NCBI RefSeq assembly: GCF_040702505.1
Contig: NZ_JBFBLC010000011.1
Span: 1 to 64,000 of the forward strand
Source of the DNA: Terrabacter sp040702505
GTDB lineage: Bacteria > Actinomycetota > Actinomycetes > Actinomycetales > Dermatophilaceae
Length of the DNA stretch: 64,000 nucleotides
Direction of reading: 5' to 3'
The notes under the pieces: generated by a model
Told to the model about the DNA's origin: nothing
The model's input: only the letters and a program-made list of their open reading frames with translations
Database searches by the model: none
Part shown: in pieces, positions 49,443 through 58,988 of the stretch
Layout of the letters: each line of letters begins with the position of its first letter
Position numbering within the stretch: the first letter of the stretch is position 1
Program-made: the position numbers and the translations under genes

Positions 49443-51326
49443 CTACCGACGGTGTGGGCCGTCGTCGTGCCTGTGGTCGTGCTCGTCCTGCTCCTGGTCG
49501 TCGCGGTGGACTCCCTGGGCGCGGTCCGTCGGCTCGGCCGTGATGAGGGACATCGTGCCCGAAGGACCCCCGATCTCCCACACCCGGTCGAAGAGGTCGG
49601 CGCCGTCGTCACGGTGCGTCACCATGATGATCGTTGGGGACGTACCCGCCTCGCGTGATCCGAGCGTGAGGTCCTCCAGTACGGCGCGGGCCGTCGGCGG
49701 GTCGAGGTGCGCGACCGGCTCGTCGAGCAGCACCACCGGTCGGGCGCTGACGTGGGCGCGGGCGATGCCGAGCCGGGCGCGCTCGCCGCCGGACAGGCCG
49801 CGACCGCCCGCACCGAGCCGGGTGTCGAGGCCATCGGGCAGCGCGTCGAGCAGGTCGGAGAGGCCGGCCGCGCGCAGCGCTCGCTCGAGCTCGGTGTCGT
49901 CGGCGTCGGGACGTGCGAGGGCCAGGTTGGCCCGCAGGGACGTCGCGAAGACGTGCGTCTCGTCGTCGACCACCGCGATGTGCCCGCGAGCCTCCTCGAG
50001 CGGCTGGTGGAGCACGTCCGTCCCGCCGAGCCGGTAGCTGCCACCGGTCGGGTCGAGGTGTCGCGCGAGCACGGCGAGCAGCGTCGACTTGCCGCTGCCG
50101 TTGGGGCCGGTGACCACCAGGCGGCTCCCGGCGGGCACCTCGAGGTCGGTGGGTGCGAGGTCGGCGCGTGCGCCGTTCCACGAGGCGGTGAGAGTGCGGG
50201 TCTCGATGTCGGTGCCGTCTCCGCTGCCGTATGCCGTGTGCCGCGCAGCCGCTGGGGTCGCCGCCTCGCTCTGGGGGCGGGGTTCGGGGCGGGTCTCGGG
50301 GCGCGACTCGTCCTGGGACTCGTCCGCGACGGCCGGGGTCAGGTAGAGGAGGGCGTCGAGGCGGTGCTGGCTGGCGCGGGCGCGGGCCAGGGCGCGCATC
50401 GCGTCGACGAGCGGGGTGATCGCCTCGGAGACGGCGACCGGGGTGAGCACGAGCAGGGCCTTGACGGGCGTCGAGACGGACAGGCCCTGGGCGAGGACCG
50501 CGGTGAGGGCCACGGCTGACCCGACCGTGACGAGGAAGAGCGAGGCCGCGGCGGCGCGTCCGGCGCTGATCCGGCGGGTGGCCCGGTCGAGCGCGGTGTG
50601 CGCGTCGTCGAGCCAGCCGAGCGCGGTCGCCCATCCGCTCACGGCGCGCAGCTCGGACGCCTGGCTGGCCATGAGCTCGCTGACGCGGGTCACCTCGGCC
50701 CGGGCTCCGAGCAGCTCGGGCAGAGACCGGGACTCCAGGTGTGCGGCGAGGGCGCTGACGACGCACACGGCGACGCCGAGTCCGAGCATGACGAGCCCGA
50801 CCGGGAGGGCGATCACCATGGTGAGGGCGATGACGATGCCTCCCGCGACGGCGGTCGAGATGACCGGCACCGTCACCCGGACCTGGGCGTCGACGACGTC
50901 GGTGAGGTCGTCGACGACACCGGTCAGGACGTCGGACCGGCGGCGGCGCCCGAGCCGTGCCGGGGTCAGCGGGATGAGGGCCTCGTAGGCGGTGGTCCGG
51001 CGCTCGGCCAGCATCGACAGGGCGGCGTCGTGGCTCGTCAGCCGCTCCCAGTAGCGGAAGACGGGCCGGGCCATGCCGAAGGCGCGCACTGCGACGATGG
51101 CGGTCAGGAGGGTGAGGATCACGGGACGTTCGGCGGCCCGGACGATGAGCCACCCGGAGGTGGCGGTCAGGGCCATCCCGCAGGCGGTGGCGATGCCGCC
51201 GAGCAGGCCCCCGCGGACAGTCCCGGCCGAGGGCCACCAGACGCGCCTGCTGGACGAGCTGGTTCGAGGTGATCCGGTGGTGGTCTCCTGCTGCGACGTC
51301 ACCTCGAACGGGGTGGTGGTGGTCAT
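49443..51326 (-). CDS. cydC: thiol reductant ABC exporter subunit CydC
   Basis: 627 residues. There are six membrane helices (~30-310) and an ABC domain (~400-590) with Walker A GPNGSGKST, signature LSGGERARLGIARA and Walker B VVLLDEPVAHLD. With CydD it exports glutathione/cysteine-type reductants needed for cytochrome bd maturation. An Arg/Glu/Pro-rich linker (~335-380) and a His/Asp-rich tail (EHDHRHDDGPHR) are unusual. ATG 51326 overlaps the cydD stop by four bases. Confidence 0.92.
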   Translation of the reverse strand: MTTTTPFEVTSQQETTTGSPRTSSSSRRVWWPSAGTVRGGLLGGIATACGMALTATSGWLIVRAAERPVILTLLTAIVAVRAFGMARPVFRYWERLTSHDAALSMLAERRTTAYEALIPLTPARLGRRRRSDVLTGVVDDLTDVVDAQVRVTVPVISTAVAGGIVIALTMVIALPVGLVMLGLGVAVCVVSALAAHLESRSLPELLGARAEVTRVSELMASQASELRAVSGWATALGWLDDAHTALDRATRRISAGRAAAASLFLVTVGSAVALTAVLAQGLSVSTPVKALLVLTPVAVSEAITPLVDAMRALARARASQHRLDALLYLTPAVADESQDESRPETRPEPRPQSEAATPAAARHTAYGSGDGTDIETRTLTASWNGARADLAPTDLEVPAGSRLVVTGPNGSGKSTLLAVLARHLDPTGGSYRLGGTDVLHQPLEEARGHIAVVDDETHVFATSLRANLALARPDADDTELERALRAAGLSDLLDALPDGLDTRLGAGGRGLSGGERARLGIARAHVSARPVVLLDEPVAHLDPPTARAVLEDLTLGSREAGTSPTIIMVTHRDDGADLFDRVWEIGGPSGTMSLITAEPTDRAQGVHRDDQEQDEHDHRHDDGPHRR

Positions 51327-53083
51327 GGTCCGGCCCCCTCTCGGGCGGTTCGAGGTGATCCCGGGCGGGTCCCGGGCCTCGGGATCACCTCGAACCAGGA
51401 GTCGGCGCGATCGGAGTCGGCGAGATCGGAGTCGGCGCGATCGGAGCCGGCGGGATCGGGTGCGGCGAGGGTGACGTGGTGGTCCGCGTGGGCGAGCACC
51501 TCCTCGCGGTGGGTCACCGCGATGACCACGCGGCGCTCCGCGAGCTCGGCCAGGAGTGCCGCCACCTGCTCGGCGCCCTCCGGGTCCAGGTGCGCGGTCG
51601 GCTCGTCGAGCAGCAGGACGGTCTCGGGAGCGAGCCAGGCGCGGGCGAGGGCGAGTCGCTGCCGCTGCCCGGCCGACAGGCCGAAGCCGTCGTCGCCGAG
51701 ATCGGCGGACAGGCCACCGGGCAGGGCCGCGACCACGCCGTCGACGCCGAGAGCGCGCAGGGCCTCCCACAGCTGGTCGTCGGTCGCCGGGTGGCCGATC
51801 GTCAGCGCGGCGCGCACCGAACCGGTCGCGAGGAACGGCCGCTGTGTCACGTAGTGCGACGCCGGCGCCTGCACGGTGCCGGCGCTGGGTCGTCGCAGGC
51901 CGGCGACGAGGTCGAGCAGCGTCGACTTGCCCACCCCGGAGGGCCCGGTCACCACCGTGAGTCCCGGCCCGGCCACGAGGTCTAGGTCGCGCAGCACGGG
52001 AACGGTCGACCCGGCATACGCGTACGTCACGCCGGTGAGGCACACCTCCCCGACCCGCGCCTCCCCACCGAACGCTGCGTTCGGTCGCGAACTCACTGTT
52101 CCAACAGCGCTTTCGGCATCGAACGCGGCGTTCGGCGCGGAAGTGGGGGAGGGCTCGAGTTCGGCGAGGATCGAGTCGAGGGCCACGGCGCCATCGGCGG
52201 CGGCGTGGTACTCCGCGCCGACGCGCCGGACCGGCCAGTACGCCTCGGGCGCGAGGAGGATGGCGACGAGCCCGGGGCCGAGCGCCATCGAGCCGTTCGA
52301 GAGGCGCAGGCCGACGGTGACGGCGACGATGGCCACCGAGATCGTCGCGAGCAGCTCGAGGGCCGCCGAGGAGAGGAACGCGATCTTCAGCGTCTCCATC
52401 GTGGCGCGGCGGTGCCGGTCGCTCACCTCGCGAACCGTCGCGTCCTGGCGCCTCGCGCGGCCGTAGGTGACGAGCGTCGGCAGGCCGCGGACGACGTCGA
52501 GGAAGTGGCCCGACAGGGCCGCGAGAGCCGACCACCGACGCTCGGTCGAGGCGGCCGTCGCCTTGCCGATCAGCGCGGCGAAGACCGGGAGCAGCGGCAG
52601 GGTCAGCACGACGACGACCGCGCTGGGCCAGTCGACGACGGCGAGCGTGACGATGGCGAGCGCCGGCACGACGGCGGCGGTCACGAGCGTCGGGAGGTAG
52701 CGGGCGGCATACGGCTCGACGGCCGCGGTCCCGGCGGTCGCGAGGGACACGGCCGCGCCCGGCTCGAGGCGTGAGTCCGCGTTGACAGTGCCCCAGCGGC
52801 CCAGCAGCGCGGCCCGCAGCGCCGACGACACGGAGACGCCGGCCCATGCCGCCACCCGCTCGGTGACCGCCGCGAGCACCGCGCGGGCGGCGAAGAGCGC
52901 GAGCAGCCAGGTGAGTGCCGTGCCGAGGTCCGAGCCGTCGACGACCGCGACGACGGCCGCCGACAGCGCGAACGCGGTGGCGATCGTCGCGACCCCCGAG
53001 GCGATGCCGGTCGCCGCGAGGACGGCGACGGGCCTCCGGGCGGCAGGCACCGCCCGGAGCAGGCGCGGGTCGAAGGGCTTCAC
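51323..53083 (-). CDS. cydD: thiol reductant ABC exporter subunit CydD
   Basis: 586 residues. Membrane domain ~15-310; ABC domain ~345-545 with Walker A GPSGVGKST, LSAGQRQRLALARA and Walker B VLLLDEPTAHLD. A linker (~320-345) has two PNAAF repeats, and the C-terminus carries SDRAD-type repeats and FEVIPRPG encoded in an inverted repeat. It starts at a GTG with GAGG upstream, eight bases after cydB. It partners CydC in cytochrome bd assembly. Confidence 0.92.
   Translation of the reverse strand: MKPFDPRLLRAVPAARRPVAVLAATGIASGVATIATAFALSAAVVAVVDGSDLGTALTWLLALFAARAVLAAVTERVAAWAGVSVSSALRAALLGRWGTVNADSRLEPGAAVSLATAGTAAVEPYAARYLPTLVTAAVVPALAIVTLAVVDWPSAVVVVLTLPLLPVFAALIGKATAASTERRWSALAALSGHFLDVVRGLPTLVTYGRARRQDATVREVSDRHRRATMETLKIAFLSSAALELLATISVAIVAVTVGLRLSNGSMALGPGLVAILLAPEAYWPVRRVGAEYHAAADGAVALDSILAELEPSPTSAPNAAFDAESAVGTVSSRPNAAFGGEARVGEVCLTGVTYAYAGSTVPVLRDLDLVAGPGLTVVTGPSGVGKSTLLDLVAGLRRPSAGTVQAPASHYVTQRPFLATGSVRAALTIGHPATDDQLWEALRALGVDGVVAALPGGLSADLGDDGFGLSAGQRQRLALARAWLAPETVLLLDEPTAHLDPEGAEQVAALLAELAERRVVIAVTHREEVLAHADHHVTLAAPDPAGSDRADSDLADSDRADSWFEVIPRPGTRPGSPRTAREGAGP
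51347..51396. repeat. 16-bp perfect inverted repeat inside the cydD 3' end
   Basis: GGTTCGAGGTGATCCC (51347-51362) is exactly mirrored at 51381-51396 with an 18-base centre. A third copy (15 bp) lies at 51261-51275 in cydC and a partial fourth at 51300-51309. Four related words within 140 bases of coding sequence are unlikely by chance. Confidence 0.8.
51398..51457. repeat. 15-bp tandem repeat in cydD
   Basis: Four near-identical 15-bp units of the form GAGTCGGCGCGATCG follow each other, encoding (on the minus strand) SDRAD-type units in the disordered C-terminus of CydD. The boundary is approximate. The third and first units are identical; the fourth is most diverged. Confidence 0.75.
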
Positions 53084-53091
53084 AGGGGTCC

Positions 53092-54141
53092 TCAGTGGGA
53101 CACGGTCTCGAGCGGGGCGTCCTCGGGGATGTGCTTGACGGTGAGGCGCTTGCGGAAGACCCAGTACGTCCAGCCCTGGTAGATCAGGACGATCGGGGTG
53201 AAGACGAGCGCGACGACCGTCATGACCTTGAGGGTGTAGTCGGTGCTCGAGGCGTTGTGGATCGTGAGGCTCCAGGCCGGGTTGGTCGAGCTCGGCATGA
53301 CGTCGGGGAAGAGGACGAGGAAGTACGTCGCGACGGCCATCGCGATGGTGACGGCGGTTCCGATGAACGCCCAGCCCTCACGACCGGCCCGGTTGGCGGC
53401 GAGCCCGCCGAGGAGCGCGACCGCGGCGACGACGGTCGTGATCCACGAGGCGGGCTTGCCGTCGGTCAGGCCGATCCACAGCAGCAGTGCCACGGCGAGC
53501 ACGGCGGCGACGACACCCACCCGCTCGGCGATCTGCCGGGCCTCGAGGCGGATCTTGCCGTCCGTCTTGAGGGCCACGAAGATCGCGCCGTGGGTGAGGA
53601 AGAGCGCCACGAAGACGAGCCCACCGAGCAGGCCGGCCGGGTTGAGCAGGGTGAAGAGGTTGCCCGTGTACTCCTTGGCCGCGTCGATCGGCACGCCGCG
53701 CACGATGTTGGTCAGCGCGACGCCCCACAGCAGGGCCGGGACGAGCGAGCCCCAGAAGATGGCCTGGTCCCAACGGGCCTTCCACCGCGCCTCGGGCCGC
53801 TTGTGGCGGTACTCGAAGCCGAGGTTGCGCACGATGAGGGCGACGAGGATGAGCAGCAGCGGCAGGTAGAAGCCGCTGAAGAGCGTCGCGTACCAGTTCG
53901 GGAAGGCCGCGAAGGTGGCGCCGCCCGCGGTGAGCACCCACACCTCGTTGCCGTCCCAGACGGGGCCGATCGTGTTGAGCAGGACGCGACGGCGCTTCTC
54001 CGCGTCGACCGCGTCGGAGGCGTAGCGCTTGCCGCCGAGGACGGGCAGGAGCATGCCGACGCCGAAGTCGAAGCCCTCGAGGACGAGGTAGCCCGTCCAC
54101 AGCACCCCGATGACGATGAACCAGAAGGTTGCGAGATCCAT
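53092..54141 (-). CDS. cydB: cytochrome bd ubiquinol/menaquinol oxidase subunit II
   Basis: 349 residues with about nine membrane helices. It opens MDLATFWFIVIGVLWTGYLVLEGFDFGVGMLLP, the family signature, followed by GPVWDGNEVWVLTAGGATFAAFP. CydB scaffolds CydA in the cytoplasmic membrane. It begins 16 bases after cydA. Length is normal for the actinobacterial type. Confidence 0.95.
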   Translation of the reverse strand: MDLATFWFIVIGVLWTGYLVLEGFDFGVGMLLPVLGGKRYASDAVDAEKRRRVLLNTIGPVWDGNEVWVLTAGGATFAAFPNWYATLFSGFYLPLLLILVALIVRNLGFEYRHKRPEARWKARWDQAIFWGSLVPALLWGVALTNIVRGVPIDAAKEYTGNLFTLLNPAGLLGGLVFVALFLTHGAIFVALKTDGKIRLEARQIAERVGVVAAVLAVALLLWIGLTDGKPASWITTVVAAVALLGGLAANRAGREGWAFIGTAVTIAMAVATYFLVLFPDVMPSSTNPAWSLTIHNASSTDYTLKVMTVVALVFTPIVLIYQGWTYWVFRKRLTVKHIPEDAPLETVSH

Positions 54142-54157
54142 TGCAGGCCAGTCCTTC

Positions 54158-55636
54158 TCAGTAGGCGAAGACGAGGGGTGCGTCCTCGTCCCGGTCGGCG
54201 GGGTCCTGCGGCTGCTCGAAGGGCTCGGCGCCCTTGCGGACGTAGTGCAGGAAGAGCTTGACCTCGACCACGGCGAGCGCGCCGTAGAGGAGCGTGAAGA
54301 CGACCATCGAGGTGATGACCTCGCCCATCGAGACGCTCGGCGAGACGCCGTGGGCGGTCGTCATCAGGCCGAAGACGATCCACGGCTGGCGGCCGACCTC
54401 GGTGAAGATCCAACCGAAGCTGTTGGCGAAGACTGGCAGGAGCGGAGCGGCCACGGCGGCATACGTGAGCCAACGGGCCGTCGGGTGGGCGTTCTTGCGG
54501 GTCATCCACAGCACGGCTAGCGCGATGAGGGCCGTCGCCATGCCGAGCCCGATCATCAGCCGGAAGGTCCAGTACGTCGTCGGGATGTTGGGCACGTAGG
54601 CGGTCGCGACGTCGGCCACGAGCTTGTTGCCGCTCGCGCCGTAGGTCTGGGCGTACTCCGCCTTGAGGTCGTTGATGCCCTTGACGGCGCCGTCGAAGCT
54701 GCCGGTGGCCAGGAAGCTGAGCAGGCCGGGTATCTCGATGATCGGGTTGGCGTGGGAGCCGTCGAGCGAGCCGACCGTCAGCACCGAGAAGGGCGCCCCC
54801 TCGCCGGCCGGCACGGAGTTGTAGAGCCCTTCGGCCGCAGCCATCTTCATCGGCTGCACCTCGGTCATGATCTTGCCCTGGAGGTCGCCGCTCACCATGA
54901 CGCCGACCGCGGCGACGAGGGTGAGCACGGCGCCGATGCGGGTGGCCCGGCGGTACATCGGGGCGTCGGTGGTCGCCACGTCCCGCGCGTCGTCGTGGGC
55001 GCGCTCGGCCTCGCGGCGCATGAGCCACAGGGCGACACCCATGATGACGCCGGCGCCGGTCATGTAGGCCGCGAAGATGACGTGCGGGAAGGTGACGAGC
55101 TGCACCTTGTTGGTCAGCACCGCCCAGAAGTCGGTGAGCTCCGCGCGGCCGCTCACCGGGTTGAAGCGGTAGCCGACCGGGTGCTGCATGAAGGAGTTCG
55201 CGGCGAGGATGAAGTATGCCGAGAGCACCGTCCCGATGTGGACGAGCCACATCGTCGTGGCGTGCAGCTTCTCCGGGATGCGACCCCAGCCGAAGATCCA
55301 CAGGCCGAGGAACGTCGACTCGAGGAAGAAGGCGAGCAGCGCCTCGATCGCCAGCGGGGCGCCGAAGATGTCACCGACGAAGCGGGAGTAGTCGCTCCAG
55401 TTCATCCCGAACTGGAACTCCTGCACGATGCCCGTGACGAGCCCGAGGGCGAAGTTGATGAGGAAGAGCTTGCCGAAGAACTTCGCCAGTCTCATCCACT
55501 GCGGGTTGTGCGTGCGCACCCAGGCGGTGTGGAAGACGGCGACGACGAGGGACATGCCGATCGTGATCGGCACGAAGAGGAAGTGGTAGACGGTGGTGAT
55601 GGCGAACTGCCACCGTGCCAGGTCCAAGGCATCCAT
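54158..55636 (-). CDS. cydA: cytochrome bd oxidase subunit I
   Basis: 492 residues. LARWQFAITTVYHFLFVPITIGMS contains the first heme-ligand His region; EFQFGMNWSDYSRFVGDIFG, and later the GRQPWIVFGLMTT quinol-site motif, confirm CydA. At 492 residues it lacks the long Q-loop insert of E. coli CydA, as expected for actinobacteria. It reduces O2 to water with menaquinol at low oxygen. It is the first gene of cydABDC; a palindrome lies 27 bases upstream of its ATG, and a GntR gene diverges. Confidence 0.95.
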   Translation of the reverse strand: MDALDLARWQFAITTVYHFLFVPITIGMSLVVAVFHTAWVRTHNPQWMRLAKFFGKLFLINFALGLVTGIVQEFQFGMNWSDYSRFVGDIFGAPLAIEALLAFFLESTFLGLWIFGWGRIPEKLHATTMWLVHIGTVLSAYFILAANSFMQHPVGYRFNPVSGRAELTDFWAVLTNKVQLVTFPHVIFAAYMTGAGVIMGVALWLMRREAERAHDDARDVATTDAPMYRRATRIGAVLTLVAAVGVMVSGDLQGKIMTEVQPMKMAAAEGLYNSVPAGEGAPFSVLTVGSLDGSHANPIIEIPGLLSFLATGSFDGAVKGINDLKAEYAQTYGASGNKLVADVATAYVPNIPTTYWTFRLMIGLGMATALIALAVLWMTRKNAHPTARWLTYAAVAAPLLPVFANSFGWIFTEVGRQPWIVFGLMTTAHGVSPSVSMGEVITSMVVFTLLYGALAVVEVKLFLHYVRKGAEPFEQPQDPADRDEDAPLVFAY

Positions 55637-55662
55637 GAGGGCTCCGCGAGGGTCGCGCCAAA

Positions 55663-55677
55663 ACTACATTACGTAGT
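55663..55677. promoter_or_regulatory. palindrome at cydA promoter (possible GntR operator)
   Basis: ACTAC and GTAGT flank a 5-base AT-rich centre in an AT-rich pocket 27 bases upstream of cydA. It overlaps the likely -10 area on the minus strand. The divergent GntR-family gene is the first candidate regulator. No Rex-type TTGTGA...TCACAA site is seen. Confidence 0.5.
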
Positions 55678-55786
55678 AGATGCTAGCGCCCCGGAAATCG
55701 GTGGGTGGTCCGGGTGTCGAGGGTCGGGGCGTGATGCCGCTCACCCACCGCTCCGGTGGTGGGCCGGTGAACCGCCCGTCGCGGCG

Positions 55787-55817
55787 TTGACAGTGCCGCG
55801 CCGTCGCTGCCTTACTT
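55787..55817 (+). promoter_or_regulatory. probable promoter of gntR gene
   Basis: TTGACA (55787-55792) and TTACTT (55812-55817) are spaced by 19 bases. The predicted transcript would begin at or just before the GTG at 55823, so translation may be leaderless. This fits the lack of a ribosome-binding site. Confidence 0.5.
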
Positions 55818-55822
55818 CCGGG

Positions 55823-56188
55823 GTGACCGAACTGGACGTTGCCGTCGACCCTTCCTCGCCCAAGGCGCCGTACGAGCAGCTGCGCAGCCAGGTCGAGAGC
55901 CTGATCCGCGGCGGTCGCCTCGTCCCCGGCGACCGGCTGCCGACCGTGCGCGGCCTGGCCGGTGACCTCGGCCTCGCCGCGGGCACCGTGGCGCGTGCCT
56001 ACAAGGAGCTCGAGGCGGCCGGCCTCGTCGAGACCCGCAGCCGGTCAGGCACGGTCGTCGCGTCGGGGGAGCACGCTGCCGAGGCGGCGCTCGCAGCCCT
56101 GGCGGCCCGCTACGTCGCGGCCGCCCGCGAGGCCGGCATCTCTGACCCCGCCGCCCTCGATCTCGTGCTCCGCGCCCAGCGCGGCTGA
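55823..56188 (+). CDS. GntR family regulator, YtrA-like
   Basis: 121 residues. The N-terminal GntR winged helix is PYEQLRSQVESLIRGGRLVPGDRLPTVRGLAGDLGLAAGTVARAYKELEAAGLVETRSRSGT (~14-75). Only a ~40-residue helix follows, as in the YtrA subfamily, which lacks a large ligand domain and usually controls ABC exporters. Here it is divergent from cydABDC, which includes the CydDC exporter, suggesting control of that operon. A hairpin terminator follows. Confidence 0.9.
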   Translation: MTELDVAVDPSSPKAPYEQLRSQVESLIRGGRLVPGDRLPTVRGLAGDLGLAAGTVARAYKELEAAGLVETRSRSGTVVASGEHAAEAALAALAARYVAAAREAGISDPAALDLVLRAQRG

Positions 56189-56212
56189 GCCGGCAGTCAG
56201 CCGAGCACGTAT

Positions 56213-56258
56213 GCCGTGTGCACCGTTCGGGGTCAGGGCCCCGATAGCTGCACACGGC
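56213..56258 (+). terminator. bidirectional terminator after gntR gene
   Basis: A perfect 10-bp stem (56213-56222 with 56249-56258) encloses a smaller GGGG/CCCC stem. It lies 24 bases past the gntR stop and faces the convergent remnant gene. Confidence 0.65.
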
Positions 56259-56281
56259 TCAGGCACGCCACCGCAGGGCCG

Positions 56282-56612
56282 TCAGCCGAGGAGGTCGACG
56301 GCCCAGCGTTCGTGGGCTCCCAGGGCAGGAGCAGTCCACGCGGGGTCGGGACGCCACCGGGTCCACTCGGTGTCGAAGGGCCAGTCACCGCGCTCGAACG
56401 TGGCACGAGCGTGCTCGCCGTTGTGCCGGATCGCCTCGGCCTGCGCCGCTGTCACGCGCCGTTGCTCGACGGCGGCCTCGAGCTCGTCGGCGTCCTTGAC
56501 GTTGACCGTGCCGTCGGCCTCGACGTCGCCGGGGTGAGGAAGGGCGTGACGCCGAGTGCTCGCGCCCCGGCGGGTGCCGAGACGGCATACGGCTCGAGGA
56601 CGGGCCCGCTGC

Positions 56613-56616
<4 letters not shown>
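56282..56616 (-). pseudogene. frameshifted small gene behind paaK
   Basis: A GTG at 56616 overlaps the paaK stop by four bases and opens VSSGPVLEPYAVSAPAG...TPFLTP, but this frame soon becomes nonsensical. From 56530 a different frame reads GDVEADGTVNVKDADELEAAVEQ and continues to ...AHERWAVDLLG and a stop at 56282. The second stretch has normal codon use and looks protein-like, recalling the tail of DUF402-type proteins, though I am not sure. One missing base in the CCCC run near 56531 would join the frames into a ~111-residue protein. It is either a decayed gene or a sequence error. Confidence 0.5.
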
Positions 56617-57926
<1,310 letters not shown>

Positions 57927-57979
57927 GGGCCCCATTGTGCCCACACCCCGTGACGCGGGACCTCCCGCGCTCGGAACGT

Positions 57980-58015
57980 CGAGTGGGCACCATCCCGAGG
58001 GAAGGTGCCCACTCG
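57980..58015 (-). terminator. terminator of amino-acid ABC operon (AGTGGGCAC-family hairpin)
   Basis: Perfect 12-bp arms CGAGTGGGCACC (57980-57991) and its complement (58004-58015) flank a 12-base loop, 20 bases after the ABC ATPase stop. The arm is the same word found as direct repeats at 46895 and 46934. Confidence 0.75.
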
Positions 58016-58034
58016 TCGTGGAAGGCGGAAAGGG

Positions 58035-58988
58035 TCAGCCGTCGGCCGAGGTGGACGACCCCGCCGCGTCCTCGGCGCCGGTGACTCCCGCAGCCCCCGT
58101 GGTTCCGGTCGCGGCGTCGGCCTCGGCGTCGGAGGCTGCCTCCTCGTCCTCGGCGCGCATGCGCTGCAGGAACGTCCGCGTCCGCTCGTGCTTCGGGTTG
58201 GTGATGACGTCGCGGGGCTTGCCCTCCTCGACGACCACGCCACCGTCCATGAAGACGACGTGGTCGGCGACATCGCGCGCGAAGCCCATCTCGTGCGTGA
58301 CGACGATCATCGTCATGCCCTGGCGGGCCAGCTCGCGCATGACGCGCAGCACCTCGCCCACCAGCTCGGGGTCGAGGGCCGAGGTCGGCTCGTCGAAGAG
58401 CATCAGCTTCGGGTCCATCGCCAGGGCTCGGGCGATGGCGACCCGCTGCTGCTGGCCACCGGAGAGCTGGGCCGGGTAGGAGTCGGGCTTGTCGCCGAGC
58501 CCCACCTGGTCGAGCAGCTCGAGCGCCCGGGCGCGAGCCTGCTTCTTGGCGGTCCCCTTGACCTGGACCGGAGCCTCCATGACGTTCTCGAGCGCCGTCA
58601 TGTGCGGGAAGAGGTTGAAGCGCTGGAACACCATGCCGATGTCGCGGCGCTGCGCGGCGACCTGCTTGTCCGTGAGGTGGTGCAGGTGCCCACCCTCCTC
58701 ACGGAAACCGACGAGGTCGCCGTCGACCCAGATGCGGCCGCCGTCGATCTCCTCGAGCTGGTTGATGCAGCGCAGGAACGTCGTCTTGCCCGAGCCCGAT
58801 GGGCCGAGCAGCACGACGACCTCGCCGCGGTGCACGTCGAGGTCGATGCCCTTGAGCACCTCGTTGCCGTGGAAGCTCTTCATCACGTTGACCGCGCGCA
58901 CGAGGGGGATCTCCTCGCCGTTGCGGGAGCGCTGGTGCGGCTGGGGCGTCGCCCCGGGCTGGTTCGTGGTGGTGGTCGTCTCTGACAT
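58035..58988 (-). CDS. polar amino-acid ABC transporter ATP-binding protein
   Basis: 317 residues. Walker A is LLGPSGSGKTTFLR, Q-loop VFQRFNLFPHMTALENV, signature QLSGGQQQRVAIARALA, Walker B LMLFDEPTSALDPE and H-loop VVTHEMGFA. The close match to GlnQ/HisP-type ATPases points to uptake of Glu, Gln or another polar amino acid. An Ala/Glu-rich ~35-residue C-terminal tail is extra. Its ATG overlaps the permease stop by one base. Confidence 0.93.
   Translation of the reverse strand: MSETTTTTNQPGATPQPHQRSRNGEEIPLVRAVNVMKSFHGNEVLKGIDLDVHRGEVVVLLGPSGSGKTTFLRCINQLEEIDGGRIWVDGDLVGFREEGGHLHHLTDKQVAAQRRDIGMVFQRFNLFPHMTALENVMEAPVQVKGTAKKQARARALELLDQVGLGDKPDSYPAQLSGGQQQRVAIARALAMDPKLMLFDEPTSALDPELVGEVLRVMRELARQGMTMIVVTHEMGFARDVADHVVFMDGGVVVEEGKPRDVITNPKHERTRTFLQRMRAEDEEAASDAEADAATGTTGAAGVTGAEDAAGSSTSADG

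Noticed and set aside
52070..52135. GAACGC...GTTCG palindromes in cydD as SOS (LexA) boxes
   Set aside because: Actinobacterial LexA sites are CGAAC-N4-GTTCG; these have five spacer bases and lie deep inside coding sequence.
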